Shown here: positions 52,601 through 64,000 of the stretch, in pieces | How the letters are laid out: each line of letters starts with the position of its first letter | Position numbering within the stretch: the stretch's first letter is position 1 | Assembly (NCBI GenBank): GCA_013396755.1 | Contig: VWZF01001867.1 | Location: 1 to 64,000, forward strand | Length of the DNA stretch: 64,000 bases | Source of the DNA: Sclerurus mexicanus | Lineage: Eukaryota > Chordata > Aves > Passeriformes > Furnariidae | Direction of reading: 5' to 3' | Program-made: the position numbers and the translations under genes | Notes under the pieces: generated by a model | Told to the model about the DNA's origin: nothing | The model's database searches: none | Seen by the model: the letters and a program-made list of their open reading frames with translations, nothing else

Positions 52601-55600
52601 TGCAGGTTGTCAAGCAGTATAATTTAACTAGACAATGTTGATTCATTATCTTCAAGTTCAGCCCACATTGTGAAGAATTCTGCAAAGAAGCAAGAATGCT
52701 ATTGTGACTATTTCTGCTTTTGCCAGTTTATACTGGTGAATCTCCAGTGATTCTAGGGGATGAGGGAAAGTGACACAGGCAAGAAGCCCAGGACACTTTC
52801 ATTCATAGGGCTCAAAGCAGTGTCAGTGAGCAATCTGTGTTATATTCTTGGTAGTGATTGGTTTAAACACAAGAATCCCTTCATCTGGAGTCTTGCGTCT
52901 TCTGGACACCTACAGAGGGTTTCGCCCTTAAGGTTATTTAGGCACTAAGTGTCCATCTCTGTATTTCTTAACGCTTGGCTTTCTCCTAGAAGGAACTGTG
53001 AAAGGCTTCTGGAGGTTGTACTCAAATCAGCAAACTTTGTATTTCTGTCTCACTCTTCCTTTGGACACACTCTTCAAGCCATTGCCTGCATTGGGGATTG
53101 CAGGACCTGATCCTTCACTGTAGGGAATGTAGGGAATGCGTGATGCCTCCACGGCCTCTGCTTGGCACACTGCAAGAGTACCTTCTACTGCTGCTCTTTT
53201 CAGGAGATTTTTTTTTCTTTTTGCTCTTTCCATATCTCCAACTGGAAGAGACTCAAACTTGGAAGAGAATGACAAAATACTGCATATGCTGCATCAAAAT
53301 CCCTTGGCAGTAGACTTTTTATGTCACAGACAGGTTTGGGGTTTCACTGAGATATAAAGCTGAGAAAGAAGCTGACAAAGATGAGAAAAAATCTCACAGA
53401 AAATGTAGAAAAAAAAATTAACCAGTAGCCAGATAAATTGTTGTCCGTGGAAATGGCGTGAAAGTCTATCTTTAAAATATTCAACATATACAAAGATTTA
53501 TTCAGAATTTTTCTGTCTTTCTATCCATTACCAAATTTCTGCAACTTCGAATTGCTGGACTAGATAAGAGAATCTAAAAAAATTACGTTTAAATGTTTAG
53601 TAGTAACAAATGGATATAATATAACTTCAGTAATATAATTATCACATGATTCTGGGGGTTTCACAAAATTAAAGGGATGAAATGTCTCTCTAAAGGTTTA
53701 TAGTTTGATGTGAATCTATAACTCAAAAGCCTGCCTGCAATTCAGCTGCCTAAGAAGTATATACTTAAAATCCACACAGAGCTTTTGATCTAAATGAGAA
53801 ACATGATGAAAAAAGTTGTCATGTTAAAAATTTGAGAGTACATTGAGGTTGACTTTTTGGATTTTGTGTTTTCAAGATAAGTTTAGAGGCAACTAAAAGT
53901 ATTTTTCCACCTTATCTAAACTAAATGTGAGGACAAAGGGAGGACTGTCCAGAGTACAAACGATGACCTATGAGATTAAAAAGAAGTCTCTTTGTTGCAA
54001 TTTTATCATCACTTGTAAGTGACAAAGTGCCAAAAGACAGGTTTGTGGCAGCAGCAATATATTTTCTGCAGGGCAGGAAAATCATCAACAAGGTGTCTGT
54101 ATATGTGTAGCACTGCTTGAATATGAAAGCAATTTTCTGAAGCCCTGTGGCTTAATTCTATTGTTTTCATCAGGAACGAATATTCTGGATCACAATCTTC
54201 AGCAACTGATAATAATGGACACACTGTGAAAAATGGATGAGCAAGTTCCTCAGATGATTGTTGGACAAGGTTCCAGTACCATTGACAGAAATATTTGCAT
54301 TTATCTAAAAAGAGATTAAATGCTAACGAGGTTTCAGCACATTTATCTGCCTGGCTTCTGTGTATGGTTCCCATCAAATTAAAGGGGGAAAGAAAATATG
54401 TAAAGGGAATAAAATGAGATGAAAAAAGAAAAAAAAAAGGAATGCTACATGTAGAGATTTACTATAATCTTCCATTTTCTAAAATACATTTATTCGAGAA
54501 AAATATCAACTAGAGATGCAGAAATTCAAGCAGTGATAAAACTGCTCTATCAAATATAAGTAATGTGGAATAATAGAAATTATTGCACAATCTACCTCTA
54601 ATGTACTAATATACTTTCAAGGAAACCTAATTATGCATCCAATATTCATACTTAATATCTTCTGAAAAATGCCTCAGACATATGAGAGCCAGTTCTTTTG
54701 CAGCAGGACCATATCCTCCAGCATTTGATGGCAATGTAATTTACAAGGTTCTTTAATTATTCAGTTCCATCCAGCCTAGCCGGCACCTTCATTATCTTGC
54801 CATGCAGAGCATCCTCCAACTTGGAGCAAAGACTGTGTATGGGAACAGGTTGAGTAGACAAGCTCAAGGGATTCTCTTTTCATTGGCAAGTAGAGATAGT
54901 TGTTGACTTCTTCATCCACTCAAAATCTGCCCCAAAACCCACTGGGTTTGTCCCAGTTATGGACTTGAATTAATGTTTTTTGTAAAAAAAAAAAAAGTCT
55001 ACGCTTTCTTCATTTCTACACTGCCTTGAAAATTATTTCAAAGCAGTGTAGAATATTTGCATTTGATTCTACTCCTTCTGAATTCAAAGGAAAAAAATGT
55101 ATCTTAGTAGGAACAAGATGGGACACTGAAAGCAACTGACTTCATGTAAAAATTCTAGATTCTGATCCTGATTCAGGAAAGAATATAATCTAGGTACAAG
55201 CTTTACTTTATGCACATGAGCAGCTTCATTTTAGACACAGCAAGATTAAACCAGATGGAGGTAAACATGGTCAAAATTGTCTGTTCAGTTCTTTCCAAAT
55301 TTAAACTAAGGCATATATTCCCAATATTTCCCAAAGCTATAACATCTTAACATATACCTTAACATCTCTGAGAAGTTGAGCATTACTCAGGAACTGCTGA
55401 GCCATATTTTTCCAGTAAACAAGCTGTAACAAAATGGTATTTTAATGAATTTTTGTGATTAAGCTGATTAGAAAAATATTACCATTCTCTATTCAAATGT
55501 ATTGAGTCTTGATTTTGACTCTTTGTATTTTTTTCATTAAAAAACTACTTTTATATGAATCCTAAAGCAGACTGTCTAGTTAGTGCAAAAATTAAGTCAT

Positions 55601-57551
55601 GAAAATAACATGGGGGAAATAGTTTTTGGAAGTATTAATGATATGCTTAATTTCAAACAGAAAATTTCCAACTCTAATCACGCAGAAAGGTTCATTGGCT
55701 CTCCACTGCAGGAGTAACACAGTTCTGCTTAAGATACTCAGTAATTATTTGTTATAAAGTTCACAAAGATGCTTCCCTAAGGTCAAAGCACTTCCTGTCC
55801 ACAAAATTCAATGGAAGCCAGCAGTGCTTAGCTAAGGACGGCCTCTGCCCATAGCTTTCTGTATTTCTGCTTTTCTGGAGCAACAAAACTTAATAGCCAG
55901 CACGGGACATGATATCCAAAATGATAACCGGTATATGGGTATGGTTACATCTTCAGCTGGTGGAGAATTTCCCAAGCTGCAATGAAGCCACCAAGGCTGC
56001 CTGGTTGCAGGACCCACGGTTTACAAGGTGATGGCATCTCCCAGAGTGGGACTCTGTGTTGTACGCTAGGAAATATTTTTGTCCAACCTCCACGAAAAAT
56101 GTAAAACTACAGCAATCTGTCTTTAACTCCCACTCTGATAAGCTGTGAATAATAAACGGCTGAATACAACTATCACAAGTGAGGCTTCTATTTCAGATAA
56201 ATATAATAGCAGGCAGTGACTACACGGAGGGCCATAAGGACAAACAGGAACTGTTGGTGTTGTTAAACACTGACTGCCTAACTAGGGAAAAGAATGTTTG
56301 TTATACCTCACGTATAAAAAGGGAATCATGGATACACTTCTATCTAATTCCTTTCAATGACAGTAATTTTTGACACTTTTTGCTATAACAATTAATTTTA
56401 AAACACATTTAAATAGACATTTTGCACATCTATTATCCCTATACCTATAAAACTGATATGAAACCAGTATTGTGAATGTCTGTGGCGTCTGCTATTGTCT
56501 ATTTGAAGACTGAATTGAATTCACCATTGAATGAGTTTATCTCACACCTATAAAGATAACTCTTGGTTTTTAAAGGAAAATCATAAAAGAATATACTAAA
56601 ATGCAACTTTTTTTAAAAAAAGGAAAATGGTATAAGTATATACTATTACAGCATAAGAAAATGTAAAAAGTGTTTTGTGGAGAAGCTCAATGCAATATAA
56701 CCAGCCTCAGATCCTCCACTCTGATTTCTTAAATTTCTTCAAAACTGATTCTCTCCATGAAAAAATATAGCAAGTCACAATGCAAGCCCATTACTGGATT
56801 GTGGAGGCCAGACTTATTAGGGTCTGGAACTCCAGGAAGGAGCTTCAGAAAGATCAGACTATCAGCAAGAAAAATAAGTCCATTATTTACCAAGATATTG
56901 GCATTCTGTCTCTTCATTCAACTACTTCTAACACTGCACATGAGAACTATAGTAGCGAAAATGCACTGTATCAGGAATGGCACACAAGATCTATGAACAA
57001 TTTGTCCCTCCTGTCATTGCCAGAACAAGCCTCACCACAGATCAGAAACGAAGCAAAACAAAAGAATAACCTTAAAAAACTTCAGGTAGCAGATGCTCTA
57101 TTCAAAAAAATCCTACATATCAAGGGCTAAATTTTCAAAAGTTGCAAAGTTCAAATTGTGTGACACAATATTTATATGAAAATGCACAATGCATAGATAC
57201 ATCAGTGGGGCATTTCTGAGTGTACACATCCAATTTCTCAGTTAAGGTACAGGTATCTGTATTTTATCCTGTACTTGATACAGCCGGACATTGAAATCAC
57301 ATAGATACTTTGATTAATGTAAACATCATAAATAATTTCAAGGATGAAAAGTATTTAAATTCTTACAGGTTAAAAGAGCAACTAAGAAGCTATAACACTT
57401 GAATGCTTTATATGAACAATATTTCTACAGTATTTGGGATAGATGAAATAGATAGTCATGCAATGATCTCTGGACCATCAATCATATAATTCCTTCCCTA
57501 CATTTCTCAAGAACCATCTGAAATACTAGTTGTCTTGTCTCCACAACCCAC
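49608..57551. other. Unique DNA, no gene seen
   Basis: About 8 kb without a recognisable gene or transposon. A minus-strand frame of 122 codons at 54009-54377 and a plus-strand frame of 116 codons at 56780-57130 are the only longer ones. Neither carries a motif I recognise, and a handful of this length are expected by chance. Poly-A runs occur near 51123, 50768 and 54980. Confidence 0.5.
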
Positions 57552-58144
57552 TGTGCTGGTTTTGGATGGGTTAGAATTAATTTTGTTCACAGTGAATGGT
57601 ACAGGTCTGTGGTTTGGAATTGTGCTGAACACTGGGTTGATAATGCAGAGATGTTTTTGTTATTGCTGGGCAGGGCTTACACAGAGCCAAGGCTTTTTCT
57701 GCTTTTTGTAGTGCCACGCTGGTGAGGCAACTGGGGGTGCACAGGAGGTTGGGAGGAGACACAGCTGGGACAGGTGATGCAAACTGACCACAGGGATATT
57801 TCCTTATTAATGACATCATGCTCAGTATAGAAAGTAGGAGAAAGAAGGAAAAAGGCAGGGGGCATTTGGAGTAACAATGTTTGTCTTCCCAAGTAACCAC
57901 AATGAGTGATGGAGCCCTGCCTTCCTGGGGATTGTTGAACACCTGCCTGCCCGTGGGAAGCAGTGAATTAATTCCTTGTTTAGCTTTGCTTGTGCACCCA
58001 GCTTTTGCTTTCCCTATTAAACTGTCTTTATCTCAAAGCATGAGTCTTCTTGCTTTTACCCTGCCAATTGTCTCCCTGAATTGGTGGGGGAGTGAGCGAG
58101 TGGCGTTGACGAGTACACTGTTTGGACATGGGTGATACATGACA
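57552..58144 (+). mobile_element. Solo LTR of an avian endogenous retrovirus
   Basis: A 593-bp segment with TG...CA ends (TGTGCTGGTTTTGG ... ATACATGACA) matches an LTR type that I know as common in neoavian, especially passerine, genomes. Diagnostic phrases are CAGCTGGGACAGGTGATGCA, GACATCATGCTCAGTATAGA (a decayed TATA region), TCTTCCCAAGTAACC, GATGGAGCCCTGCCTTCCTG and GGAGTGAGCGAGTGGC near the end. The ATTAAA at 58016-58021 fits the polyadenylation signal before the R/U5 part. No internal retroviral sequence lies on either side, so this is a solo LTR. No clear target-site duplication remains, so it is not recent. Exact family (ERVL or other) is not certain. Confidence 0.88.
58016..58021 (+). 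promoter_or_regulatory. ATTAAA polyadenylation signal of the LTR
   Basis: ATTAAA follows GCTTTTGCTTTCCCT and precedes CTGTCTTTATCTCAA, the normal arrangement in this LTR type. It may still be able to end transcripts read from the plus strand; that is inference. Confidence 0.65.
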
Positions 58145-61100
58145 GGTACTGGGTTTGCTTAAACCAGTTTGGATGGCTACACAGCCAAACCACATTCCCT
58201 AGCTTTATATGAGAAGCAGTCCCTGGAGTGAACTACACCTTGCTAATAACATACTTAGATTTTCCCTGGGAAGGAATTAATGGTAAGGTCCAAGAGAGAG
58301 CTTCAGGATCCAACATAAGTGCAGTGCAGCTGATGAGGAGAAGAGCCAGAAATAAGCTAAGAATTTTCACCATGTCACCGGTGTATGCATATATAATCTT
58401 TTCCGTCCTATTTCCAAAAGATGATGACCTCTTGCTTGACAGAAAATGTTGCTATTGCTCTTTGTTGACCAGATCAATGTAAATTGCTTTCACATTTTCT
58501 TTAAAAATAAATTAGTCACCTCTTTGATTATTTTCTGTAGCCATTTCACCCTTAAAATCTCCACTGTTCCCCTACATTGAATATAAACCATCAACCTGTA
58601 TTGATTCAATTATTGTTTACTGAAGAAATCACGCTATTCCCTACAGATACACCATTAAACAAAACAGCACCAGTGAACAATGAAACTGCTCCATCATGCA
58701 ATTATTAGAAAAGTCCATGGTGTAATTTATCCCTGTTTCAACTAGATGTCTCACCCTACTCCTAAGCACAGTTTAGCAAAAGCTGGCAAAGAGTCTCAGT
58801 CAGCAGCAAGCATGGAGGCACCCTGTTGGAAGACTAAAAGCATTTAATAACATGGACATGGGCACATCATACTGTTGGCTTCTTCATCAGGACATAGCCC
58901 CAGGCCCTCTGAATTTTCTGATGGAGACTGGGCCCCCATCACTATAAGCCTTGTCTAAACATATTCATCTGGTATTATTGCAACCTCTTAAATGCATTTA
59001 AATCTGAATTTAAATGCATTTCTCCAATGTGTGCAATGGTTTGCCATTTTGTTGGATCTTTAGGATGTGAAACATTCAGTTAGAGTCTTCTAACCTTCCT
59101 TGAACATACTGAAATCTAATTGTGAACATCACAGCTCACTTTATCTCTGTGATGAACAGAAGCAGTCTCTGCATTCAAATACCTCTAAACGTTGGGCCGT
59201 GATGAACAGAAGTGGTCTCTGCATTCAAACACCTCAAAACTTTTGGCATTTTGCCCAGCTTTGCTACTGGCATGAAAAAACTGATATCTTAGTATTATGG
59301 GGCTTTTTACTATAACTCTAAACCCATCAAATTCCTGGAAGATATTTTCTGTGCATAGGAAAGTGGAACTATAAAAAGAACATAAACCTGCAAAGGTGGT
59401 CAGAGACTCTGATCATACAGAGTTTGTTGAGAGTTTCAGAGGAAAATCCTTATCAATAAGGACAGAGCAGCTCCAGCCATTATCCTGCAGAGACACACAC
59501 ATCTGTACTGCTCCCTTGCACACGTCACTGACTCCAGTGGGACCACACACACATACAGAGCTCAGCAGGATCAGGGACTGCCTGTTTCAGACTCTTCCAT
59601 GACCCTGACTGGTTCCTCTGGGTTCTCAGTAATTAATAAGTGATTGCCATAATGCATTATGCATGCAAAATCTTTTTTTATATGGATATTCCTTTATTCT
59701 CCCAAGTAACATACATGTTGAATTCTTACTAAAAGCCTTGTTCTAGGTGACTGTTTTATACTTAACTTGGGTTGTGTCTTCGTGCCCTTGCTTTCTCAGT
59801 TGCTCTCACCAATGCCCAGGAAATGCCCAGGCTGATTTTGTTAGCATTTTTATAGTACTGGGAACAAAGAGGGAGGGGATAATGAAAAGGAAAAGGATCA
59901 TTTATCAAGAAAGAATTAAAAGCAAGACTTTAACAAAAATACATTTGGGTTAAGATTTTAAATGGCATTCGCCTGAATTGTCTGGGAACCAATTTCCATC
60001 CTTTCTATCCTCCTGTGGCCAGAAGGCTTATACAATGCATTTTACACTGTGATTTTCCCCATATTATGAGGGGGGAGTTATTTCAGATTCTACTGTGCTT
60101 CCAGAGTTTCAAAGCTGAGTCTTAACCTTTCAATCTGCTTATTAATACTCATGTCATGGCTCCTATTGAGAAAGAGGTTTAGTGTCACTGTCCTCAATCA
60201 GTGTCCTTTCATTCACTTTCATTAAAGAACCATGTTTTCCTGACAAAGGATAACAAATGGACGCTGTGGGTCCCTAATGTGCTTTTTGACTACAGAGCCT
60301 GTACCATTTCTCTAAAGCAATGGCAATTATTTGTCATTTTAATATGACTTGGCAAGGAGATCCAAAAACATATGACCATTATTCATCAATATGTATATCT
60401 TGTGCTTGCATTAATATTAGAATATCATTATTATTACCCTGACATTGTATGAGCTAGACAAAATTACATCATGTAAAAAAATGTATTAAACTATGTTCAG
60501 CTGTATCCATGCAGCAAGGCAAAAGCAATTTAAAGACCTGTAGCAGCTTGTGTTGAATGCAGCAATTCATTCTGATTAGCAGTAAAGTCCTGTTACCTGT
60601 GTATTAATGAAATATATTTCAGTATTGCTCCACTGTTAATTGAAAACTGCATAATTCTGTGTTACTGTTGTTACCACACATATGAAATAATCACATCAAT
60701 TTTCTTTGTTCCTAAAATCTCTTGATATTTAATACTCCTGACATTCCTGGTAAATAGTGAAGAAAAAAAAGAAGTCAATTTCTGTTAATTGTGGGGAATG
60801 ACATGGCCAGGTTTTTCCCATTTCTTCTAAATGCTTTTTGTTGCTACTGTTTTAGTTTAAGCTATTGCACATTTTAATAAACTGAGCTTGTATATGATAC
60901 TTGAGTCCAGTGTCAAGTTCATTATCATAATTTTCTACATAGGAATAAAAGAGTTATGCTTACGTCAGGGCCTGTTGGCTTTAGATCCAAAATCATTGGT
61001 TAAAGCCAGAGAGACACTCCTATTGTTTCTTGGATTTGTGGAACATAGCATTAAAAGTGGATGAAGAAAATATCCTAATAATATTTAATATTTTTCCTCC

Positions 61101-62925
61101 CATTCCCCTCCACCTGATAAATAACACTGTTCTATGAAAAAATGTGAGGGAGAAAAGTCTCAGAATACAAGGTCTGTAATAAATGCAAGGGCTGTTCTAT
61201 CCAAGCAGGCTATTCAGGTTAATTCTCTCAGGAGAGTTTGACATGAGGGAGAAAGACCCCACATTGAAATACTTGAGTAGTTACGTTTTCCCAGATGACA
61301 TATTGATTTTTGCATGACACTAACAAAGCTTAAAAGGATACAGTCCCTTGCAATTAGAAATGCAGCAAGTTCAGGCATTTGAGGACACTTTCCTGGTGAA
61401 TTGTTGGAAAATACAATTCATAATTCAACAGAAATGGCAAAAATTATGAGAGGTGATGGCAAAGGCAAGTGGTTTCAAAATGTTCAAAATTTAAAAAAAT
61501 ATACTTAGTAATACTTAGTTTGTATTACAAAGCTGGGAACCAGTATGATATAGCAATTAGTTTAATAGCTGACGAAATGTATAAACTTGATTTTTCAACT
61601 ATTCCCCTCTCAATTGGAATAAACTACAATGATTATAATACCCTACGTACAAACTTATATGTGTGAGACTTCTTCAGGTCACTTAACCCCAACTGTCTTG
61701 GTCCCTTCGTTCAGTAGGTCTGGACTAATATCCACTAGGATTTTCTAAAGGCATGGGGCTTTTCTCTTTGTTTATTCTCCTTACCTTCCACTTAAACCCA
61801 AAAGCTACATCATTTTACATATTTTACATAATTTTTCCTTTATTTTCTATTTTCTTCAACCATAGGACTCTATCAATTTTGCCTCAGATATTTCTGTTAA
61901 AATTAGGTTATTCTAAAGTATTTAAACACATCACACCAACCATGTACCTTACTGTGCACTGTGTACTTAGATTAATATCCATTCTAGGAAGGGCTGCTCT
62001 TCGGTCACTTGAGTACTTTCTTAGTAGGCAGAAAAAACGAATTGCAAGATGCCATTGAACTCCTTCATGGAACAACATAATGAGAAGCAATAGTTGCATC
62101 AACTTAGGAGCAAGCATGTATGACAGCCAAACAAAGGCACATCAATTATGTGGGTGGAGGGATTTTTGCAGAACATCGTTTTGTGCAATTCAAAGACATG
62201 AAGAGAAAGAATCAATAAATCAACAATATGCACTGAACAGCACTGGGATTGTAGCCCTAAAAATAGCCTAGCAAGAGTTATGTTGAGTGCTATCTGAAAG
62301 AGGCTTATAATTCCATTCATTTTGAGCACTCTTTGCAAAAAGAAAGGATAATATCAAGACACCTGACTCCCTCAACAACTTCTCCTAGAAGAAATATCTC
62401 ATTGGCCAATTGCTCAAGTCAATTAGAAGATATAGGAATATTCTCTCCAACACTGTTCATACGTCTTCCTCACTTACGTGCCAAATAAGCAGTTTGGTTA
62501 GGAGATAAGTAGGTATGGTCAGAGCAAGAGCAAAAGCAGGGTGAGGAGCAGTAGGAGGAGTGAAGAAGTCAACATTGTAACAATCACACAAGGCAGTGAA
62601 GAACATGCAAAGAGACACCGGGACTGCTCTGAAATATGTATTTTTGTCCAGATTTTTTGTGAAGGAATTCCACAAGCATGTGAAACTTCATAGTCATTTT
62701 CCATTCCTCATTAAGTATAGGAACGTTTTAGATATCTTGGGTTGGAAATATATTTCTTCAGAAGTCAAATCCACAAAGAAACTCAGCCACTCCAGAACTG
62801 CTCAGGATTTGACAAATATTAAAAGAGAGTGGAAACAGGAAGATGGTAGTGAGCTACTCTGTTTCCGTCCATGAAGTCAGGAATACGAAGGCGTGCTCTG
62901 TAAAACATGAGAATGAAGTGAACAG
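58145..62925. other. Unique DNA, no gene seen
   Basis: No gene or transposon recognised. Contains a 50-bp tandem duplication (59149-59248), a CA-rich patch (59490-59560) and AT-rich sequence with homeobox- and octamer-like words between about 59640 and 60720. The plus frame at 62596-62874 ends just before the CR1 insertion and has no motif. Confidence 0.5.
59149..59248. repeat. Two-copy 50-bp tandem duplication
   Basis: GTGATGAACAGAAGCAGTCT, then CTGCATTCAAATACCTC, recurs exactly 50 bp later with only a few substitutions. A local duplication in unique DNA, probably fairly young. No coding significance is seen although one frame stays open through both copies. Confidence 0.85.
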
Positions 62926-63793
62926 TAGTGTGTAATACCTTTGTCAATGATACAGACAGTGAGATAAAGGGCACCCTCAGCAAATTTGCAGGTGACACCA
63001 AGCTGTGTGGTGCACCTGAAGGATGGGATGCCATCCAAAGGGACCTGGAAAAGCTCAGGAAGTGGGTCTGTGTGAACGCCACAAAGTTTACAGCAACACA
63101 ATACAAGGTCTTTCAGCTGGGTCGGGACAACCCTCAGTATCAATACAGGCTGGAAGGTAAAGGAACTAAGAGTAACCCTGACGAGAAGGATTTGAGGGTA
63201 TTGGTGGATGAGAGGCTGGACATGAGCCAGCAGTGTGCATCTGCAGCCAATCATATCCTGGTCTGTGTCACCAGCAGTGTGACCAGAAGGTTAAGGGAGG
63301 TGATTCTGCTGCTCTGCTCTGCTGAGACCCCACCTGGAGTGCTGTGCTCCGCACAGAAAAGACACGGACCTGTCGAAGCAGATCTGGAGGAGGGTCACAA
63401 AGATGATCAAAGGGCTGGAGCAGCTCTGCTATGATGACAGAATAAGAGAGTTGGGTTGTTCAGCCTCGAGAAAAGAAGACCTTGGGGAGACCTTAGAGCA
63501 ACCTTCCAGTACCTAAAGCGGGCCTATAAGAAAGCTGAGTACAAACTTTTTAGCAAGGCCTTTGCAATAGGATGTAGACTAAGGGTTTTAAACCAAAAGA
63601 GGGTAGATACAGACTAGATAAAAGGAATAAACTTTACACAGTGAAGGTGGTGAAACACTGGAACATTTTGACTAGAGGTGGTAGATGCCCCAACCCTGGA
63701 AACACCCACGATCAGGCTGGACACATTGAAGGGGAGGTGGACTAGATGCCTTTTAACAGTCACTTCCAACCCAAACCATTCTATAATTCTATG
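62926..63793 (+). mobile_element. CR1 LINE, 5'-truncated, sense
   Basis: About 870 bp of CR1 run from the reverse-transcriptase palm (ACCTTTGTCAATGATACAGA) to the octamer end (CATTCTATAATTCTATG). Intermediate landmarks are TTTGCAGGTGACACCAAGCT, GATGCCATCCAAAGGGACCT, GTGATTCTGCTGCTCTGCTC, GTTGGGTTGTTCAGCCTCGA and CACTTCCAACCCAAACCATT. It belongs to a different CR1 subfamily from the 23120 copy, judged by wording of the 3' region. Inactive. Confidence 0.95.
62928..63434 (+). pseudogene. CR1 ORF2 reverse-transcriptase remnant with damaged catalytic motif
   Basis: The frame is open for 168 codons and keeps the palm region: TLSKFAGDTKLCGAP corresponds to the catalytic F-A-D-D-T-K motif, but the first Asp is Gly. 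Then follow DAIQRDLEKLRKWVCVNATKF, NPQYQYRLEG, EKDLRVLVDERLDMSQQCA and SSVTRRLREVILLLCSA. After LLCSA a frameshift turns the family sequence into an unrelated reading (ETPPGVLC...). The N-terminal endonuclease and fingers are absent through truncation. Not functional. Confidence 0.9.
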
Positions 63794-64000
63794 TACAACA
63801 AAACAATGAACTAGAGAGCACGATCAAAGCAGAAGAATCCAAAGCTTAGCTACATGGGGTGGCTCTCTGAGCAACAAGATCTGGAGACAGTGAGCTATGA
63901 TTAGGTGTTTAATAACTGCTCAGAGTGCACTCACTAGGGGGTGCTTTGGGATTGACTTTTTGTTTGCTGCCTTTTGATGCAGAGTGTGGGATGGTCAAAG
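63794..64000. other. Unique DNA, no gene seen
   Basis: About 200 bp to the window edge. No repeat or open frame of note. Confidence 0.5.

Noticed and set aside
56780..57130. 116-codon plus-strand frame rich in Lys, Gln and Asn
   Set aside because: A poor acceptor-like site precedes it and the composition simply follows A-rich DNA. No homologue recognised.
57577..57942. 121-codon minus-strand frame with a secreted-looking composition
   Set aside because: Lies entirely inside the solo LTR, in antisense; such frames recur in copies of this LTR without being genes.
62877..63254. 125-codon minus-strand frame
   Set aside because: Shadow of the CR1 ORF2 remnant on the plus strand.
1..64000. CRISPR arrays, operons, tRNA and rRNA genes, phage or plasmid modules
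   Set aside because: I saw no regularly spaced repeat array, cloverleaf with A/B boxes, rRNA core sequence or compact gene cluster; the repeats point to avian nuclear DNA.

Overview
The window looks like AT-rich nuclear DNA from a bird. It holds no protein-coding gene that I can recognise with confidence. The main evidence for a bird is the repeats. There are several copies of the CR1 LINE (chicken repeat 1), each 5'-truncated. Most keep the typical CR1 3' end, where ATTCTATG-type octamers close the element without a poly-A tail. There is also an LTR of a type I associate with neoavian, especially passerine, genomes. I see no L1 or Alu-like mammalian repeats and no bacterial gene organisation. 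The order of bird is an inference and is less certain than the class.

Layout. Positions 1-15,000 are mostly unique DNA with one small CR1 scrap (about 2,250) and weak exon-like pieces on the minus strand near 6.4 kb and 10.0-10.7 kb. The second of these could encode a signal peptide followed by a short Cys-containing extracellular segment. Positions 15,000-17,100 hold a very old LINE relic and a probable minus-strand solo LTR with an (AT)n run inside it. Positions 23,120-24,003 are a plus-strand CR1. Positions 26,421-27,480 are a minus-strand CR1 with large internal deletions: pieces of ORF1 esterase, ORF2 endonuclease and the ORF2 C-terminus/3' end lie side by side. Positions 37,815-38,991 hold another old LINE relic and a CR1 3' end. 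Positions 49,368-49,607 are a CR1 3' end. Positions 57,552-58,144 are a plus-strand solo LTR. Positions 62,926-63,793 are a plus-strand CR1 whose reverse-transcriptase motif has lost a catalytic aspartate.

The rest is unique sequence without a recognisable function. It carries short tandem duplications, microsatellites and a few low-complexity tracts, and is consistent with an intergenic region or the inside of long introns. Most open reading frames are short, and their number and length are about what AT-rich DNA gives by chance. The possible exons are listed with low confidence because they rest only on splice-site patterns and reading frame. I found no convincing new biological system. The most useful leads are the deleted CR1, the possible secreted-protein exons and one possible conserved non-coding block near 60.2-60.7 kb.
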